Shown here one piece after another: positions 18,512 to 27,138 of a stretch of 64,000 nt of DNA. The position numbers and the translations under genes were made by a program. The stretch spans positions 62,001 to 126,000 of the forward strand of contig JTDA01000011.1 in assembly GCA_000803105.1 (NCBI GenBank), in the 5' to 3' direction. The notes beneath the pieces were generated by a model. That model worked only from the letters and a program-made list of their open reading frames with translations, ran no database searches and was not told the DNA's origin. Source of the DNA: Coprobacter secundus. Lineage in GTDB: Bacteria; Bacteroidota; Bacteroidia; Bacteroidales; Coprobacteraceae. Every line of letters begins with the position of its first letter. Position 1 is the stretch's first letter.

Positions 18512-18640
18512 CATCGTCTAATCTTAGAATAAAAATATTATCCGGTCTTTTTTTATTTATCAGATAGCCTATTATTCTCCTCATAAAAAATATCCTCGAA
18601 AAAACTCACTAAACTGACTTGTACAAAATTTGGATGGGTC
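18512..18640 (+). repeat. Degenerate MITE-like repeat copy
   Basis: The left end CGTCTAATCTTAGAATAAAA is followed by the family core ATCAGATAGCCTATTATTCTC, then AAAAAATATCCTCGAAAAAA and a right end TGTACAAAATTTGG. The order and spacing match the clearer copies at 23369-23535 and 50319-50460, but the sequence is much decayed. Confidence 0.5.
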
Positions 18641-18949
18641 CTAAGAGCAAAGACATTTCTCTTTATTATATAACAGTGTATGAAATGTTCATCAATTCTA
18701 TACAATAAGGAGAGTATATAAAAAAGAAAAGGTTGTCTCACGACAACCAATCTTCGTTAACCTTAAATCTAATACCATGAAAAACACAATGCAAATATAA
18801 GCGGTTTTATGTTATAAAACATAATTTCATAGCATAAAATTTCTTCGTTTAACATCATTTAAATTTTCAAGGAGTTTACTCTGGGATGATGAAAGATTTT
18901 TCTTCTGAAAAATTGCCGATATAAGATAATTATCATTGCAAATAAATAT

Positions 18950-18957
18950 TAACTTTG
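18950..18957 (+). promoter_or_regulatory. Candidate -7 promoter element (TAACTTTG)
   Basis: It matches the Bacteroidota TAnnTTTG consensus 23 bases before the ATG at 18980. No good -33 TTTG is seen at the usual spacing, so support is moderate. Confidence 0.4.
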
Positions 18958-18979
18958 TTACAGTTAAAATTTCTTTGTT

Positions 18980-20533
18980 ATGAAAATACAGTTTTTTATA
19001 TTCTCGGTTTTTCTATATATATGCACTATCTCATATAGCCAAAATACAGCAAATAATGCCAATGAATGGGTAAAACAGGCTGAAAGCAGCTTAAGCCAAA
19101 AGGAATATATCAAAGCTCGTTATTTGTTCAAACTGGCTTACGGGGCTTTTGCCAATCAGGGGAACTATACGAAGGCCATCGAATGCGGAATCAAAGCTAA
19201 CTCGTTATTTACACGTGAGAATTTATATAAAGAGGCTTTTGATTTGTGCCGGGACATGGACCAACGTATCCGGGAGGGTGAGCAAAAACAGAATAAGGCG
19301 TTTCCTGATTTGAAATTTCTGGTCACTAAAGAACGTTTCCTGATGTATATATCTCTTAAGAACGCAGCTCAAGCCAAGGTGCAACTGGATAGGCTGGAAG
19401 AGATTGCCCAAGCTTCACAAAGCTCTGAATTAAATAGAGCTCTGCTGTACGCTAAAGCTAATTATTATTATACATTCGGGCAAAATACCCAGGGGGATAC
19501 TTATTTTAAACAGCTTATTTCTGAGTACAAGTCTCAAAAAGAGTACGAAAAAATAAATGATTGCTACAGAAATCTGATATCTATTGCCCGAAAGGCTAAC
19601 AATGTCTCTTTTATGGACCGTACGTACCGGAATTTTATGGTATGGGCCGATTCGGTAAAAATACTTACGGCTCAGGATGAACTGAATGTTCTCAAACAAA
19701 AATATGACAAGAGTTTAGAGACTATACAAGAAAAAGATAGTTCGCTCAAAACCCGGCAATATACAATTATCGGGCTATGTACTGTCATTGCCATTCTTTC
19801 GGCTGCATTGGTTGTCATCATTTTTGTTTTATTGCGATTTGTTCTGAGCAATAAAAAACTCAAAAAGAACATCTCTATAGCCAATGACCATAATGAATTG
19901 AAAACTAAATTTATCCAAAATATTTCTGCTCAGATGGGCCCTACACTGGATAGCTTGTCGGCAAGTGCAGAGTCATTGTCGGATATTGCCGAGGCTCAAT
20001 CGATACAAATGCAGAGACAGATAAATGCCTTGAAAAAATTCAGTGATGATATACAGGAGCTCTCGTCACTGGAAAATTCATTATCCGATATTTACGAAAT
20101 GGAAATGATAAATGCCAACCGCTTTTGCGAATCGGTAATGAACAGCGTAAGAGATAAAGTACAACCGGGGGTCTCGGTCATGGTAAACGCCATAAATATG
20201 CAGGTAAAGACCAACCCTGTCCAACTCGAAAAAATACTTTCTCACTTGTTGGCAAATGCGGCAATACACACTCAATCGGGCAAAATAATGCTCGATTATA
20301 AAAAGAGAGGTGCTCATACGCATCAATTTATTGTGACGGATAACGGCCCCGGTATTCCTGCAGAACGTCAGGAAAATTTGTTCAAACCGTTTGCCGAAAT
20401 AAAGGATTTGACTCAGGGCGACGGGCTGGGTTTGCCTATATGTTCTCTAATCGCCGTAAAGATGAATGGCAGCCTTACTCTTGATACTTCGTATACACGG
20501 GGATGTCGTTTTGTCCTGGAGCTGCATGTATAA
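18980..20533 (+). CDS. TPR-containing histidine-kinase-like sensor lacking the phosphoacceptor His
   Basis: The 517-residue product has a signal peptide (1-20, ISYSQN) and a periplasmic helical TPR-like region (about 25-240). A coiled coil, one transmembrane helix (about 258-283, IIGLCTVIAILSAALVVIIF) and a cytoplasmic kinase-like core follow. The DHp helix reads KFIQNISAQMGPTLDSL. Family members have NISHELRTPL here, so the phosphoacceptor His is Ala and the following E-R/P pattern is lost. The ATPase domain keeps an N box (HLLANAAIHT), DNGPGIP and GDGLGLPI. It may bind ATP or act as a sensor or scaffold but should not autophosphorylate in the normal way. No response regulator is adjacent, although such TPR kinases usually have one. 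Confidence 0.85.
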   Translation: MKIQFFIFSVFLYICTISYSQNTANNANEWVKQAESSLSQKEYIKARYLFKLAYGAFANQGNYTKAIECGIKANSLFTRENLYKEAFDLCRDMDQRIREGEQKQNKAFPDLKFLVTKERFLMYISLKNAAQAKVQLDRLEEIAQASQSSELNRALLYAKANYYYTFGQNTQGDTYFKQLISEYKSQKEYEKINDCYRNLISIARKANNVSFMDRTYRNFMVWADSVKILTAQDELNVLKQKYDKSLETIQEKDSSLKTRQYTIIGLCTVIAILSAALVVIIFVLLRFVLSNKKLKKNISIANDHNELKTKFIQNISAQMGPTLDSLSASAESLSDIAEAQSIQMQRQINALKKFSDDIQELSSLENSLSDIYEMEMINANRFCESVMNSVRDKVQPGVSVMVNAINMQVKTNPVQLEKILSHLLANAAIHTQSGKIMLDYKKRGAHTHQFIVTDNGPGIPAERQENLFKPFAEIKDLTQGDGLGLPICSLIAVKMNGSLTLDTSYTRGCRFVLELHV

Positions 20534-20918
20534 AAAACAGGCGATAATATCTTTTATTTTGTACACGTTTAAGATTGTCACAAAATCATCTATCCAAATT
20601 CTTGGTAAAAAGACGGGGTATTTTTTATAAAAAACAGTCGTAACCGATTGGTGTATTGTTATAATTATTGCATAATATCCGGTGTTTCAAAGTATGTAAT
20701 AGGGGGGGCTTTTGAGGTTATTGTCATCTAACGACTTTATCGCCAATTAGAGGCAGACATAGAACAACCTATCGGTTTTTGAGGTATTTATAAGCCCAAA
20801 GAGGACGTTTTGCAAAAATATTTCTATAAAATATGGATAAGCTCTAAGTTTATACAGCAAAATATGTCTACCTTTGCACCCGAAAAATAAAAGGACATTT
20901 TATCATCCATATATGATT
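20534..20918. other. Intergenic region before the porin gene
   Basis: Apart from the promoter element at 20869-20876 and an AT-rich self-complementary stretch near 20625-20640, no gene or structure was recognised. Confidence 0.5.
20869..20876 (+). promoter_or_regulatory. -7 promoter element (TACCTTTG) for the porin gene
   Basis: It matches TAnnTTTG and is followed by GCACC, as in many Bacteroidota promoters. It overlaps the in-frame ATG at 20874, so that ATG would not be transcribed. Translation must begin at 20913 or 20919. Confidence 0.6.
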
Positions 20919-22169
20919 ATGAAACGGGGGTTATTGCTTTTTTTTAGTGCGGTATTTTGTATTCCGGCGTTTACTCAAAGAAAAAATTTTACGTATAATT
21001 TTTATGGCTTTGTAAGGGCCGACTTATTTTATGATACTCGTAATAATGAGACTACGGTATCTGACAACTTTTATCTTTTTCCCAAAAATACGGTTTATGA
21101 TGCGGACGGAAAGGATTTGAATGCAAAGCCCAGCGGCTCATTCTACACATTCTGTACTCGTCTGGGCTTAGATGTCACCGGCCCACGGATATGGGGTGCT
21201 GAAACCTCGGCTAAAATAGAGACTGACTTTGGAGGTTTCTCGTCCAGTACTACCATGTTGCGTATACGACAAGCGTATATCAATCTGGCCTGGTCTCATT
21301 CTTCATTGCTTATCGGGCAAACATGGCACCCGCTTTTCGGAGAGGTATCGCCTACTGTGCTGAATCTTTCTACCGGAGCTCCGTTCCAGCCGTTCAACCG
21401 CAGCCCGCAATTGCGATATCGGTATAACCATACATATTTTACGGCAACTGCCTCGGCTATTTACCAATTGATATACCAGTCGACCGGTCCTAAAGGGAAA
21501 AATGCCGAATATTTGAAAAACGGAATGATACCGGAATTGTTTGCGGGAATCGATTTTCATAAGAATAAATTTCTGGCCGGAGTGGGTGTCGAAATGATTT
21601 CTCTAAAACCTCGTACGGAAGCGACCGTAACACAAATCGTAGAAGGAGAAGGGGTATCCAAGACATTTAAAGTAAATGAGCGTATTACGACGACTTCGTT
21701 TGTCGCCCAGATAAAATATACCGAATCTAAATACAGGCTGGCAGCTAAAACGGTATATGGGAAAAATCTTTGCCATTTATCTGTTCCCGGCGGTTATGGT
21801 GTAACTTCGGAAGATCCCACTAACGGAAGCCGTAAATATACTCCTTACAGGACTTCTTCAACATGGGTAAATGCTGTATACGGGACTAAATACCAGGTAG
21901 GTATTTATGGTGGATATGCCAAGAATCTGGGGACGTCACAATCTCTTGCCAACGTCGACAACGGTCGTTACGGGAGTGCTCTGGATGTAGACCAGATGGT
22001 ATGCGGTGCCGCGCATTTTGCATACGTTCTCCCTCACTGGAAAGCCGGCATCGAACTGAATTGTACAACGGCTTATTATGGCGATATAAATATGTCGACA
22101 GGAAGGGTCGGCAATACGCATGCCGTTACCAACTTGCGGATCTTGGGTTTGGCTATTTACTATTTTTAA
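20919..22169 (+). CDS. Outer-membrane beta-barrel porin-like protein
   Basis: From the ATG at 20919 (MKRGLLLFFSAVFCIPAFTQ) the product has about 416 residues: a signal peptide and a barrel of alternating aromatic strands beginning FTYNFYGFVRADLFYDTRN and ending in LAIYYF, a typical outer-membrane C-terminal Phe. The ATG at 20913 (MIMKRG) is an alternative. The one at 20874 is excluded because it lies inside the -7 box. The start resembles DcaP-like and other Bacteroidota porins (a YGFVR.D.FYDTR opening), but no substrate can be named. It is a single-gene unit with its own promoter, closed by a strong hairpin at 22181-22225 shared with the convergent downstream gene. Confidence 0.78.
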   Translation: MKRGLLLFFSAVFCIPAFTQRKNFTYNFYGFVRADLFYDTRNNETTVSDNFYLFPKNTVYDADGKDLNAKPSGSFYTFCTRLGLDVTGPRIWGAETSAKIETDFGGFSSSTTMLRIRQAYINLAWSHSSLLIGQTWHPLFGEVSPTVLNLSTGAPFQPFNRSPQLRYRYNHTYFTATASAIYQLIYQSTGPKGKNAEYLKNGMIPELFAGIDFHKNKFLAGVGVEMISLKPRTEATVTQIVEGEGVSKTFKVNERITTTSFVAQIKYTESKYRLAAKTVYGKNLCHLSVPGGYGVTSEDPTNGSRKYTPYRTSSTWVNAVYGTKYQVGIYGGYAKNLGTSQSLANVDNGRYGSALDVDQMVCGAAHFAYVLPHWKAGIELNCTTAYYGDINMSTGRVGNTHAVTNLRILGLAIYYF

Positions 22170-22180
22170 GCGGCTCTACT

Positions 22181-22225
22181 CACGACATACCCCGTTTCCT
22201 GAAAAAGGAGGCGGGGTATGTCGTG
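22181..22225. terminator. Bidirectional hairpin terminator
   Basis: Arms of 14 bases (CACGACATACCCCG at 22181-22194 and its complement at 22212-22225) enclose a loop that can pair further through CCT/AGG. It lies between the convergent porin and amidase genes. T-rich tracts are short on both sides. Confidence 0.75.
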
Positions 22226-22247
22226 TAAAAATTTCTCCAAACCGGTC

Positions 22248-23294
22248 TTAAATTCCGAATAAAAAAGTCAGGGATTTACTGTCTTTAAAGTCTTTTGCCG
22301 TATTTCCTGCGTAGATTTCTCCTTGTGTCAAGGACAATTTTTTTACCGGACTGCCCGGAGCAAAATTCATATCTTTCAAATCGACCCAAAATATATCGGG
22401 GCTTAACGTAGATTCGAAATAATAGACTTTGTTTCTCTGGTCTGATACCGTACGCCAACGTGTCGAGGCAATATTGGGCTGTTCGGGGACGGATATTCCC
22501 AACGGGACGGAAACGTTCCGCATTACACTAAATACTCCGGCTACTGCCAAGCGAAAGTCCGGAGTGAGCGGCAGGGCATTGATGTAAAACGATGCCCGGA
22601 CAAAACGGTCGGATGCGCGATTTGTACCCGGCAACATCACCATACCTCCTATTTGTTTCCAATAATCATTTAACGTCAGCTGCTTGTCGTATGTAGGTGA
22701 ATTGGTCATCACCTGACATTCCTTACCTTGGTGTATTATGAGATTACCGTCAATATATTCAAAAATCGCACTGTTCCCTGATGCATCGGAAACGGACAAG
22801 TGCAAAGTAGATTTGTAACCATTGGGCAGGTCGGGTGCATCGATTCTGAACAGCTCTTTTTTTAATTCAGCAACTGTTTCTTCTACTGTGGCAAAATTAT
22901 CCAGGACATACTGGGTCCATATGCTCAGTCCCATTATGGGGCGATTATCGTTTTCTTTCTTATATGAAGATTCTGTCAGAAAGAGCAAATTGGCAACCAA
23001 TCCTTTTTCGTTCATTCCGTCACATACTCCTATATCGTATCCGGCAGTCACGACGCTTCCGTACTTGGAGGTCCATTTTATTGTATTCTCCGTTATTGCG
23101 CCTCTTTTTTGCATTCCTCTCGGAAACATATATATGTTTGACTGGGGATCTTCTTTCCAATCCATGGTTCGTCCGGTTACTATCATATGATCCGGGCCCA
23201 AATAAACGGCTCGTGTACAAGCTTGAGATTGTTCTACACAGATAGCCAAGCCAATACCCAACATAAGGAACGGTATAGTTTTTTTTGTTTTCAT
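22248..23294 (-). CDS. Choloylglycine (bile-salt) hydrolase-family Ntn amidase
   Basis: The start at 23294 (MKTKKTIPFLMLGIG) gives a signal peptide ending QSQA followed directly by the catalytic Cys, exposed by signal cleavage (CTRAVYLG). The total is about 348 residues. The family's catalytic set is present: Cys, GRTMDW (Arg and Asp), MTNSPTYD (Asn) and ASDRFVR (Arg). Members deconjugate bile salts, hydrolyse penicillin V or cleave N-acyl amides. The periplasmic Gram-negative branch is represented in Bacteroides. Which substrate is used here is not evident. The open frame extends upstream to 23354, but that part has no signal-peptide logic. It is convergent with the porin gene and divergent from the sulfatase. 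Confidence 0.88.
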   Translation of the reverse strand: MKTKKTIPFLMLGIGLAICVEQSQACTRAVYLGPDHMIVTGRTMDWKEDPQSNIYMFPRGMQKRGAITENTIKWTSKYGSVVTAGYDIGVCDGMNEKGLVANLLFLTESSYKKENDNRPIMGLSIWTQYVLDNFATVEETVAELKKELFRIDAPDLPNGYKSTLHLSVSDASGNSAIFEYIDGNLIIHQGKECQVMTNSPTYDKQLTLNDYWKQIGGMVMLPGTNRASDRFVRASFYINALPLTPDFRLAVAGVFSVMRNVSVPLGISVPEQPNIASTRWRTVSDQRNKVYYFESTLSPDIFWVDLKDMNFAPGSPVKKLSLTQGEIYAGNTAKDFKDSKSLTFLFGI

Positions 23295-23641
23295 AGATGT
23301 ATTTTTTATAATGACTTTATTCTCATAGTTATATAACAAATGTTCTCGCTGCATTGTTTCTAAGGCCCTGTCTAAATTTTCCGATAAGAGTAACTTCTGC
23401 CAAGTTCTTTTTGTCCTTTCTTTTGAGGGTGTCTTTTTCGTCCGTATTTACCAAACGGCCTGCTATCATCTTTTTAAATTCAGAAAAATATTCTTGAAAA
23501 GAACTCTCAATGCTGACCCGGTCAAAATTTAGACAAACTCTTGGAATACTCAGGGGTTTATCACATAAAATGATTATATTCGTGGCGGAAAAACTTCAGA
23601 GTCTGTTTAAGCCGGCTCTTCATAATTCAGTATTTAATATC
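23295..23641. other. Intergenic region between divergent amidase and sulfatase genes
   Basis: It is mostly occupied by the best-preserved MITE-like repeat (23369-23535), which fills the gap between two divergent genes and may carry promoter or termination signals for them. No coding region was seen. Confidence 0.6.
23369..23535 (+). repeat. MITE-like repeat with perfect 12-bp terminal inverted repeats
   Basis: The left end TGTCTAAATTTT (23369-23380) and the right end AAAATTTAGACA (23524-23535) are exact inverted copies. The interior carries the family core ACCAAACGGCCTGCTATCATC (near 23462-23483), which is the counterpart of GTCAAATAGCCCGCTATTATC in other copies. It has no coding capacity. 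Related, more decayed copies lie at 29673, 29860, 38322, 50319 and 60282. Confidence 0.7.
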
Positions 23642-25042
23642 ATGCGGAAAGAATTTTTTTTTATCGGTAGTGCTTTAATCGCAAATGCTACACTTCTCAA
23701 AGCTGAGAAACATCGTGAAAACCCGGTCAATGTCATTTATATTCTTGCCGACGACCTCGGTTACGGAGATATAGGCTGTTATGGACAAGATAAAATAAAG
23801 ACTCCCCACATAGACCGAATGGCACAAGAGGGTATGTTGTTTACCCAGCACTATGCCGGATGCACGGTAAGTGCGCCGTCCCGTTGTTCTCTTATGACGG
23901 GATTGCATACAGGACACTCACAAATACGAGGTAATAAAGAGATAAAGCCTGAGGGACAACAGCCCATGGAGGCAACGACATATACATTGGGCAGGCTTAT
24001 GAAATCGGCAGGATATGCAACGGGGATTTTCGGTAAATGGGGATTGGGGTATCCGGGTTCTGTGTCGACTCCCAACAAAATGGGATTTGACGAATTTTAT
24101 GGGTATAACTGCCAGAGGCAGGCGCACAGTTATTATCAAGACCATTTATGGCACAATGAAAATAAAGTCATATTTGACGGGAACAGGAACAATGAACGAA
24201 AGGTCTATGTACAGGACTCTATCCATGCACATGCATTACAATTTATACAGGAAAATAAGGACAGGCCTTTTTTCGCCATGTTGACATACACTTTACCTCA
24301 TGCCGAGTTGAACTTGCCTCACGATTCCATTTATAGAATGTATGAGAATGCCTTCGAAGAGATTCCGTACAACGGCCAGGGAGGTTATTATCCTTCGGAA
24401 AAGCCATATGCTTCCTTTGCAGCCATGGTTACCCGTCTCGACATGTATGTAGGGGAGGTAATAACTCAGTTGAAAGAGCTGGGTATCGATAAAAATACAA
24501 TCGTTATCTTTACCAGTGACAACGGCCCTCATCAGGAGGGCGGGGCTAATCCCGATTATTTTAAAAGCTACGGTCCGCTTAAAGGCCTCAAACGAGATGT
24601 ATATGAAGGGGGTATCCGGGTTCCGATGGTTGCATGGTGTCCCGGTCTGATAAAACCGGAAACCAGAACCGACCATATTTCGGCTTTCTGGGATGTAATG
24701 CCGACGCTGGCCGAACTTACTGGTACCAAACTGCCTCAATCGGGAGATGGTATATCATTTCTTCCTACTCTATTGTCAAAGGATGGGCAGAAAAAACATG
24801 ATTATCTCTACTGGGAATTTCATGAGCAAAACGGCAGGGTGGCTCTCAGAAAAGATAACTGGAAGTTGATAAAACAGCCTATCGTCGGAAAGACGGTTAT
24901 TGAGTTATATGACTTGAGCAATGATATACATGAGGACCATAACCTGGCTGAACAATATCCTCAAAAGGTAAAAGAACTCGAAAAAATTCTGGACCAAGCC
25001 CGAGTGCCCTCTCCTATTTTCAACTTCGGCAGACCGGAGTGA
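23642..25042 (+). CDS. Secreted Ser-type sulfatase (arylsulfatase family S1)
   Basis: The start at 23642 (MRKEFFFIGSALIANATLL) gives a signal peptide. The frame stays open further upstream only because it runs through the MITE-like repeat. The product has about 466 residues. Metal-binding LADDLGYGDIGCYG is followed by the active-site motif SAPSRCSLMTG, whose first Ser is the residue converted to formylglycine. FGKWGLG, HAELNLP, FTSDNGPH and a C-terminal subdomain (NWKLIKQ, LYDLSND) complete the family pattern. It removes sulfate esters from a glycan or small molecule in the periplasm. A Ser-type site requires the radical-SAM maturase anSME, which is not in this window. No PUL partner is adjacent, so the substrate is open. 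Confidence 0.93.
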   Translation: MRKEFFFIGSALIANATLLKAEKHRENPVNVIYILADDLGYGDIGCYGQDKIKTPHIDRMAQEGMLFTQHYAGCTVSAPSRCSLMTGLHTGHSQIRGNKEIKPEGQQPMEATTYTLGRLMKSAGYATGIFGKWGLGYPGSVSTPNKMGFDEFYGYNCQRQAHSYYQDHLWHNENKVIFDGNRNNERKVYVQDSIHAHALQFIQENKDRPFFAMLTYTLPHAELNLPHDSIYRMYENAFEEIPYNGQGGYYPSEKPYASFAAMVTRLDMYVGEVITQLKELGIDKNTIVIFTSDNGPHQEGGANPDYFKSYGPLKGLKRDVYEGGIRVPMVAWCPGLIKPETRTDHISAFWDVMPTLAELTGTKLPQSGDGISFLPTLLSKDGQKKHDYLYWEFHEQNGRVALRKDNWKLIKQPIVGKTVIELYDLSNDIHEDHNLAEQYPQKVKELEKILDQARVPSPIFNFGRPE

Positions 25043-25135
25043 GTTCCCAACCGGTAATTTGCTCTTATTTTTGCCATAAAGGATTTAGGGAAACTATAAT
25101 AATATTGGTATTGTCAAAGATTCATTATTAATTAT

Positions 25136-25167
25136 ATTGTCTTATTAATTAAATATAATTACCTTTG
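25136..25167 (+). promoter_or_regulatory. Promoter (ATTG-N20-TACCTTTG) of the AspT/YidE-like transporter
   Basis: The -7 box TACCTTTG (25160-25167) and an ATTG at -33 spacing lie about 130 bases before the ATG at 25298. The -7 box is embedded in a perfect inverted repeat (25157-25190). Confidence 0.55.
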
Positions 25168-25190
25168 CACGCTGTTATGCAAAGGTAATT
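25157..25190. promoter_or_regulatory. 13-bp perfect inverted repeat over the promoter
   Basis: AATTACCTTTGCA (25157-25169) and TGCAAAGGTAATT (25178-25190) flank an 8-base spacer. The -7 element sits in the left arm and an identical -7 sequence therefore appears on the opposite strand in the right arm. It may bind a dimeric regulator, or form a hairpin at the very 5' end of the transcript. Confidence 0.6.
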
Positions 25191-25297
25191 TTTCATAGAG
25201 AGGTATGTGAATTATCGGATTTCAAGTATAGTAGAGACGGAAAATTATAAAATTTTCGAGAGGTGTACCTGAACTTAATTTATACAATAATATAAAA

Positions 25298-26980
25298 ATG
25301 ACTTGGATTGAAAATCTTCTGTTTACCACTGAGTCGGTCGCGCATACCGTATTTCTATACGCGTTTGTGATAGCTTTAGGGGTATATTTGGGGAAAATAA
25401 AATTTTTTGGAATTTCCCTGGGTGTTACATTTGTGTTATTTGTCGGTATTGTCGCCGGGCATTTCGGATTTGTCGGAGAGAAGAATATCATGCACTTTTT
25501 GCAGGAGTTCGGACTTATTCTTTTCGTTTATTCCATCGGTTTACAGGTGGGACCCGGATTTTTCTCGTCTTTCAAAAAAGGAGGTATGCGACTGAATATG
25601 CTGGCAGCCGGCATCGTGTTGCTTAATATCGTCGTGGCATTTGCCATCTATCTTATAGCTAATGGTCGTATAGAAATGCCTATGTTGGTAGGTATCCTTT
25701 CGGGTGCGGTAACCAATACACCGGGACTCGGTGCTGCACAACAAACATTGGCGCAATTACATTTTGACGGAAAGTTGGATGTCGTACCGGAAATCGCTTC
25801 GGGATATGCGGCCGCGTATCCGTTAGGTGTTGTGGGCATCATTGGCTCTATGTTGATAATCAGAGCTTTATTTAAGGTAAAACTGGATAAAGAAACGAAA
25901 GAGATAGAGGAAGAAAATAAAGAAAGTCTGCTCACCCCTCATCTGGTGACTTATAAAGTGGAAAATCCTCTTATTTTCGGCCGTACAGTGCTGGATATGG
26001 CACATATTATCGAACGTAACTTTGTCATTTCGCGTATTAAGAAAAAGAATGACGAGGTTATCATCCCCAAATCGGATACGGTTATCGAAGAGGGAGACCT
26101 CTTGCTGACTGTCTTGTCGGTACAGGATGAAGATGCTTTGAAAGCTTTTATCGGGAAACCGGTAGAGATGGACTGGAAAGCGATTCCCGCTCCGGTCGTT
26201 TCTCGTCGTATATTGGTCACCAAGCCGGAATTTAACGGCCGCAAAATCGGTTCGCTCCGTTTGCGCATGGGTTACGGCCTAAACGTCACCCGCCTCAACC
26301 GTGCCGGTGTAGACCTTGTTGCCAATCCTAATCTGACTTTACAGGTAGGTGACCGGTTGACGGCAGTAGGAAAGATTGAAGACATCAACCGCTTGGCCGA
26401 GAGACTGGGTAACTCCATGAAACGTCTGAACGAACCTAATATGATTACTTTGTTCGTAGGTATCTTGTTGGGTATCGTCTTAGGAAGTATACCTCTTGCC
26501 ATACCGGGTATGTCCTCATCCATGAAATTAGGATTGGCAGGCGGCCCTCTGGTCGTGGCTATTCTTATCGGTCGTTTCGGATACAAATTCAAACTGGTCA
26601 CTTATACCTCGACCAGCGCCAGCCTCATGATACGTGAAATCGGTATCTGCCTTTTCCTTGCCAGTGTAGGGTTGACTGCCGGTGGCGGTTTTGTGGATAC
26701 GGTAGTGAATGGAGACGGTCTGTTATGGGTATTGTGGGGATTTCTTATTACAATCATACCTCTGTTGATTATCGGAACCATCGGCCGCTGGCATTACAAG
26801 CTCAATTATTTTACTTTAATGGGACTGATTGCCGGCAGCAATACAGACCCTCCCGCATTGGCATATGCCAATAAGGTAGCCAGCAATGATGCTCCGGCCG
26901 TAGCTTATTCGACAGTGTATCCTCTGACGATGTTTTTAAGGGTACTGACTGCCCAGCTCATGATATTGGCTTTTGCTTAA
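25298..26980 (+). CDS. AspT/YidE-family putative antiporter with two RCK_C domains
   Basis: The 560-residue product has an N-terminal block of five or six membrane helices (about 10-195, with GAVTNTPGLGAAQQTL) and a cytoplasmic part with two TrkA-C/RCK_C domains (about 210-290 and 295-375: VISRIKKKNDEVIIPKSDTV; RRILVTKPEFNGRKIG, QVGDRLTAVG). A second membrane block (about 385-560, with GSNTDPPALAYAN) ends it. The repeated G..T(N/D).P.L motifs and central RCK_C pair are diagnostic of the AAEx/YidE duplication family, which includes the aspartate:alanine exchanger AspT. The substrate is unknown; dicarboxylates or amino acids are plausible. It is a single gene with a palindromic promoter and a strong terminator. 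Confidence 0.9.
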   Translation: MTWIENLLFTTESVAHTVFLYAFVIALGVYLGKIKFFGISLGVTFVLFVGIVAGHFGFVGEKNIMHFLQEFGLILFVYSIGLQVGPGFFSSFKKGGMRLNMLAAGIVLLNIVVAFAIYLIANGRIEMPMLVGILSGAVTNTPGLGAAQQTLAQLHFDGKLDVVPEIASGYAAAYPLGVVGIIGSMLIIRALFKVKLDKETKEIEEENKESLLTPHLVTYKVENPLIFGRTVLDMAHIIERNFVISRIKKKNDEVIIPKSDTVIEEGDLLLTVLSVQDEDALKAFIGKPVEMDWKAIPAPVVSRRILVTKPEFNGRKIGSLRLRMGYGLNVTRLNRAGVDLVANPNLTLQVGDRLTAVGKIEDINRLAERLGNSMKRLNEPNMITLFVGILLGIVLGSIPLAIPGMSSSMKLGLAGGPLVVAILIGRFGYKFKLVTYTSTSASLMIREIGICLFLASVGLTAGGGFVDTVVNGDGLLWVLWGFLITIIPLLIIGTIGRWHYKLNYFTLMGLIAGSNTDPPALAYANKVASNDAPAVAYSTVYPLTMFLRVLTAQLMILAFA

Positions 26981-27009
26981 AAGTACAATTACATCAATAA
27001 TAAAAGCCA

Positions 27010-27049
27010 AACGACCTGGTCACGTTATTGTGAGCAGGTCGTTTTTTTA
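27010..27049 (+). terminator. Rho-independent terminator
   Basis: ACGACCTG pairs with CAGGTCGT around an inner CAC/GTG pair, followed by seven T, 30 bases after the transporter stop. Confidence 0.85.
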
Positions 27050-27138
27050 TTATAGCCATGTACTGTTTTTTGGGAATACTATGACGGAACAAAGCCTGAA
27101 GTTTATTTGTTCTAATGAAAAAATAAATTTTTTAGACT

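Larger units (their letters stand above)
17998..18979. other. Long AT-rich intergenic region
   Basis: It holds the lacI control region (to about 18125), a degenerate copy of the MITE-like repeat (about 18512-18640) and a candidate promoter for the downstream gene. I see no convincing gene: the short open frames lack homology-like motifs or ribosome sites. Confidence 0.6.

Noticed and set aside
18331..18567. Short plus-strand frame between lacI and the kinase-like gene
   Set aside because: It is low-complexity and AT-driven, and partly overlaps a repeat copy.
23510..23641. N-terminal extension of the sulfatase
   Set aside because: The extension begins inside the right half of the MITE-like repeat. 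The signal peptide and family start lie at 23642.
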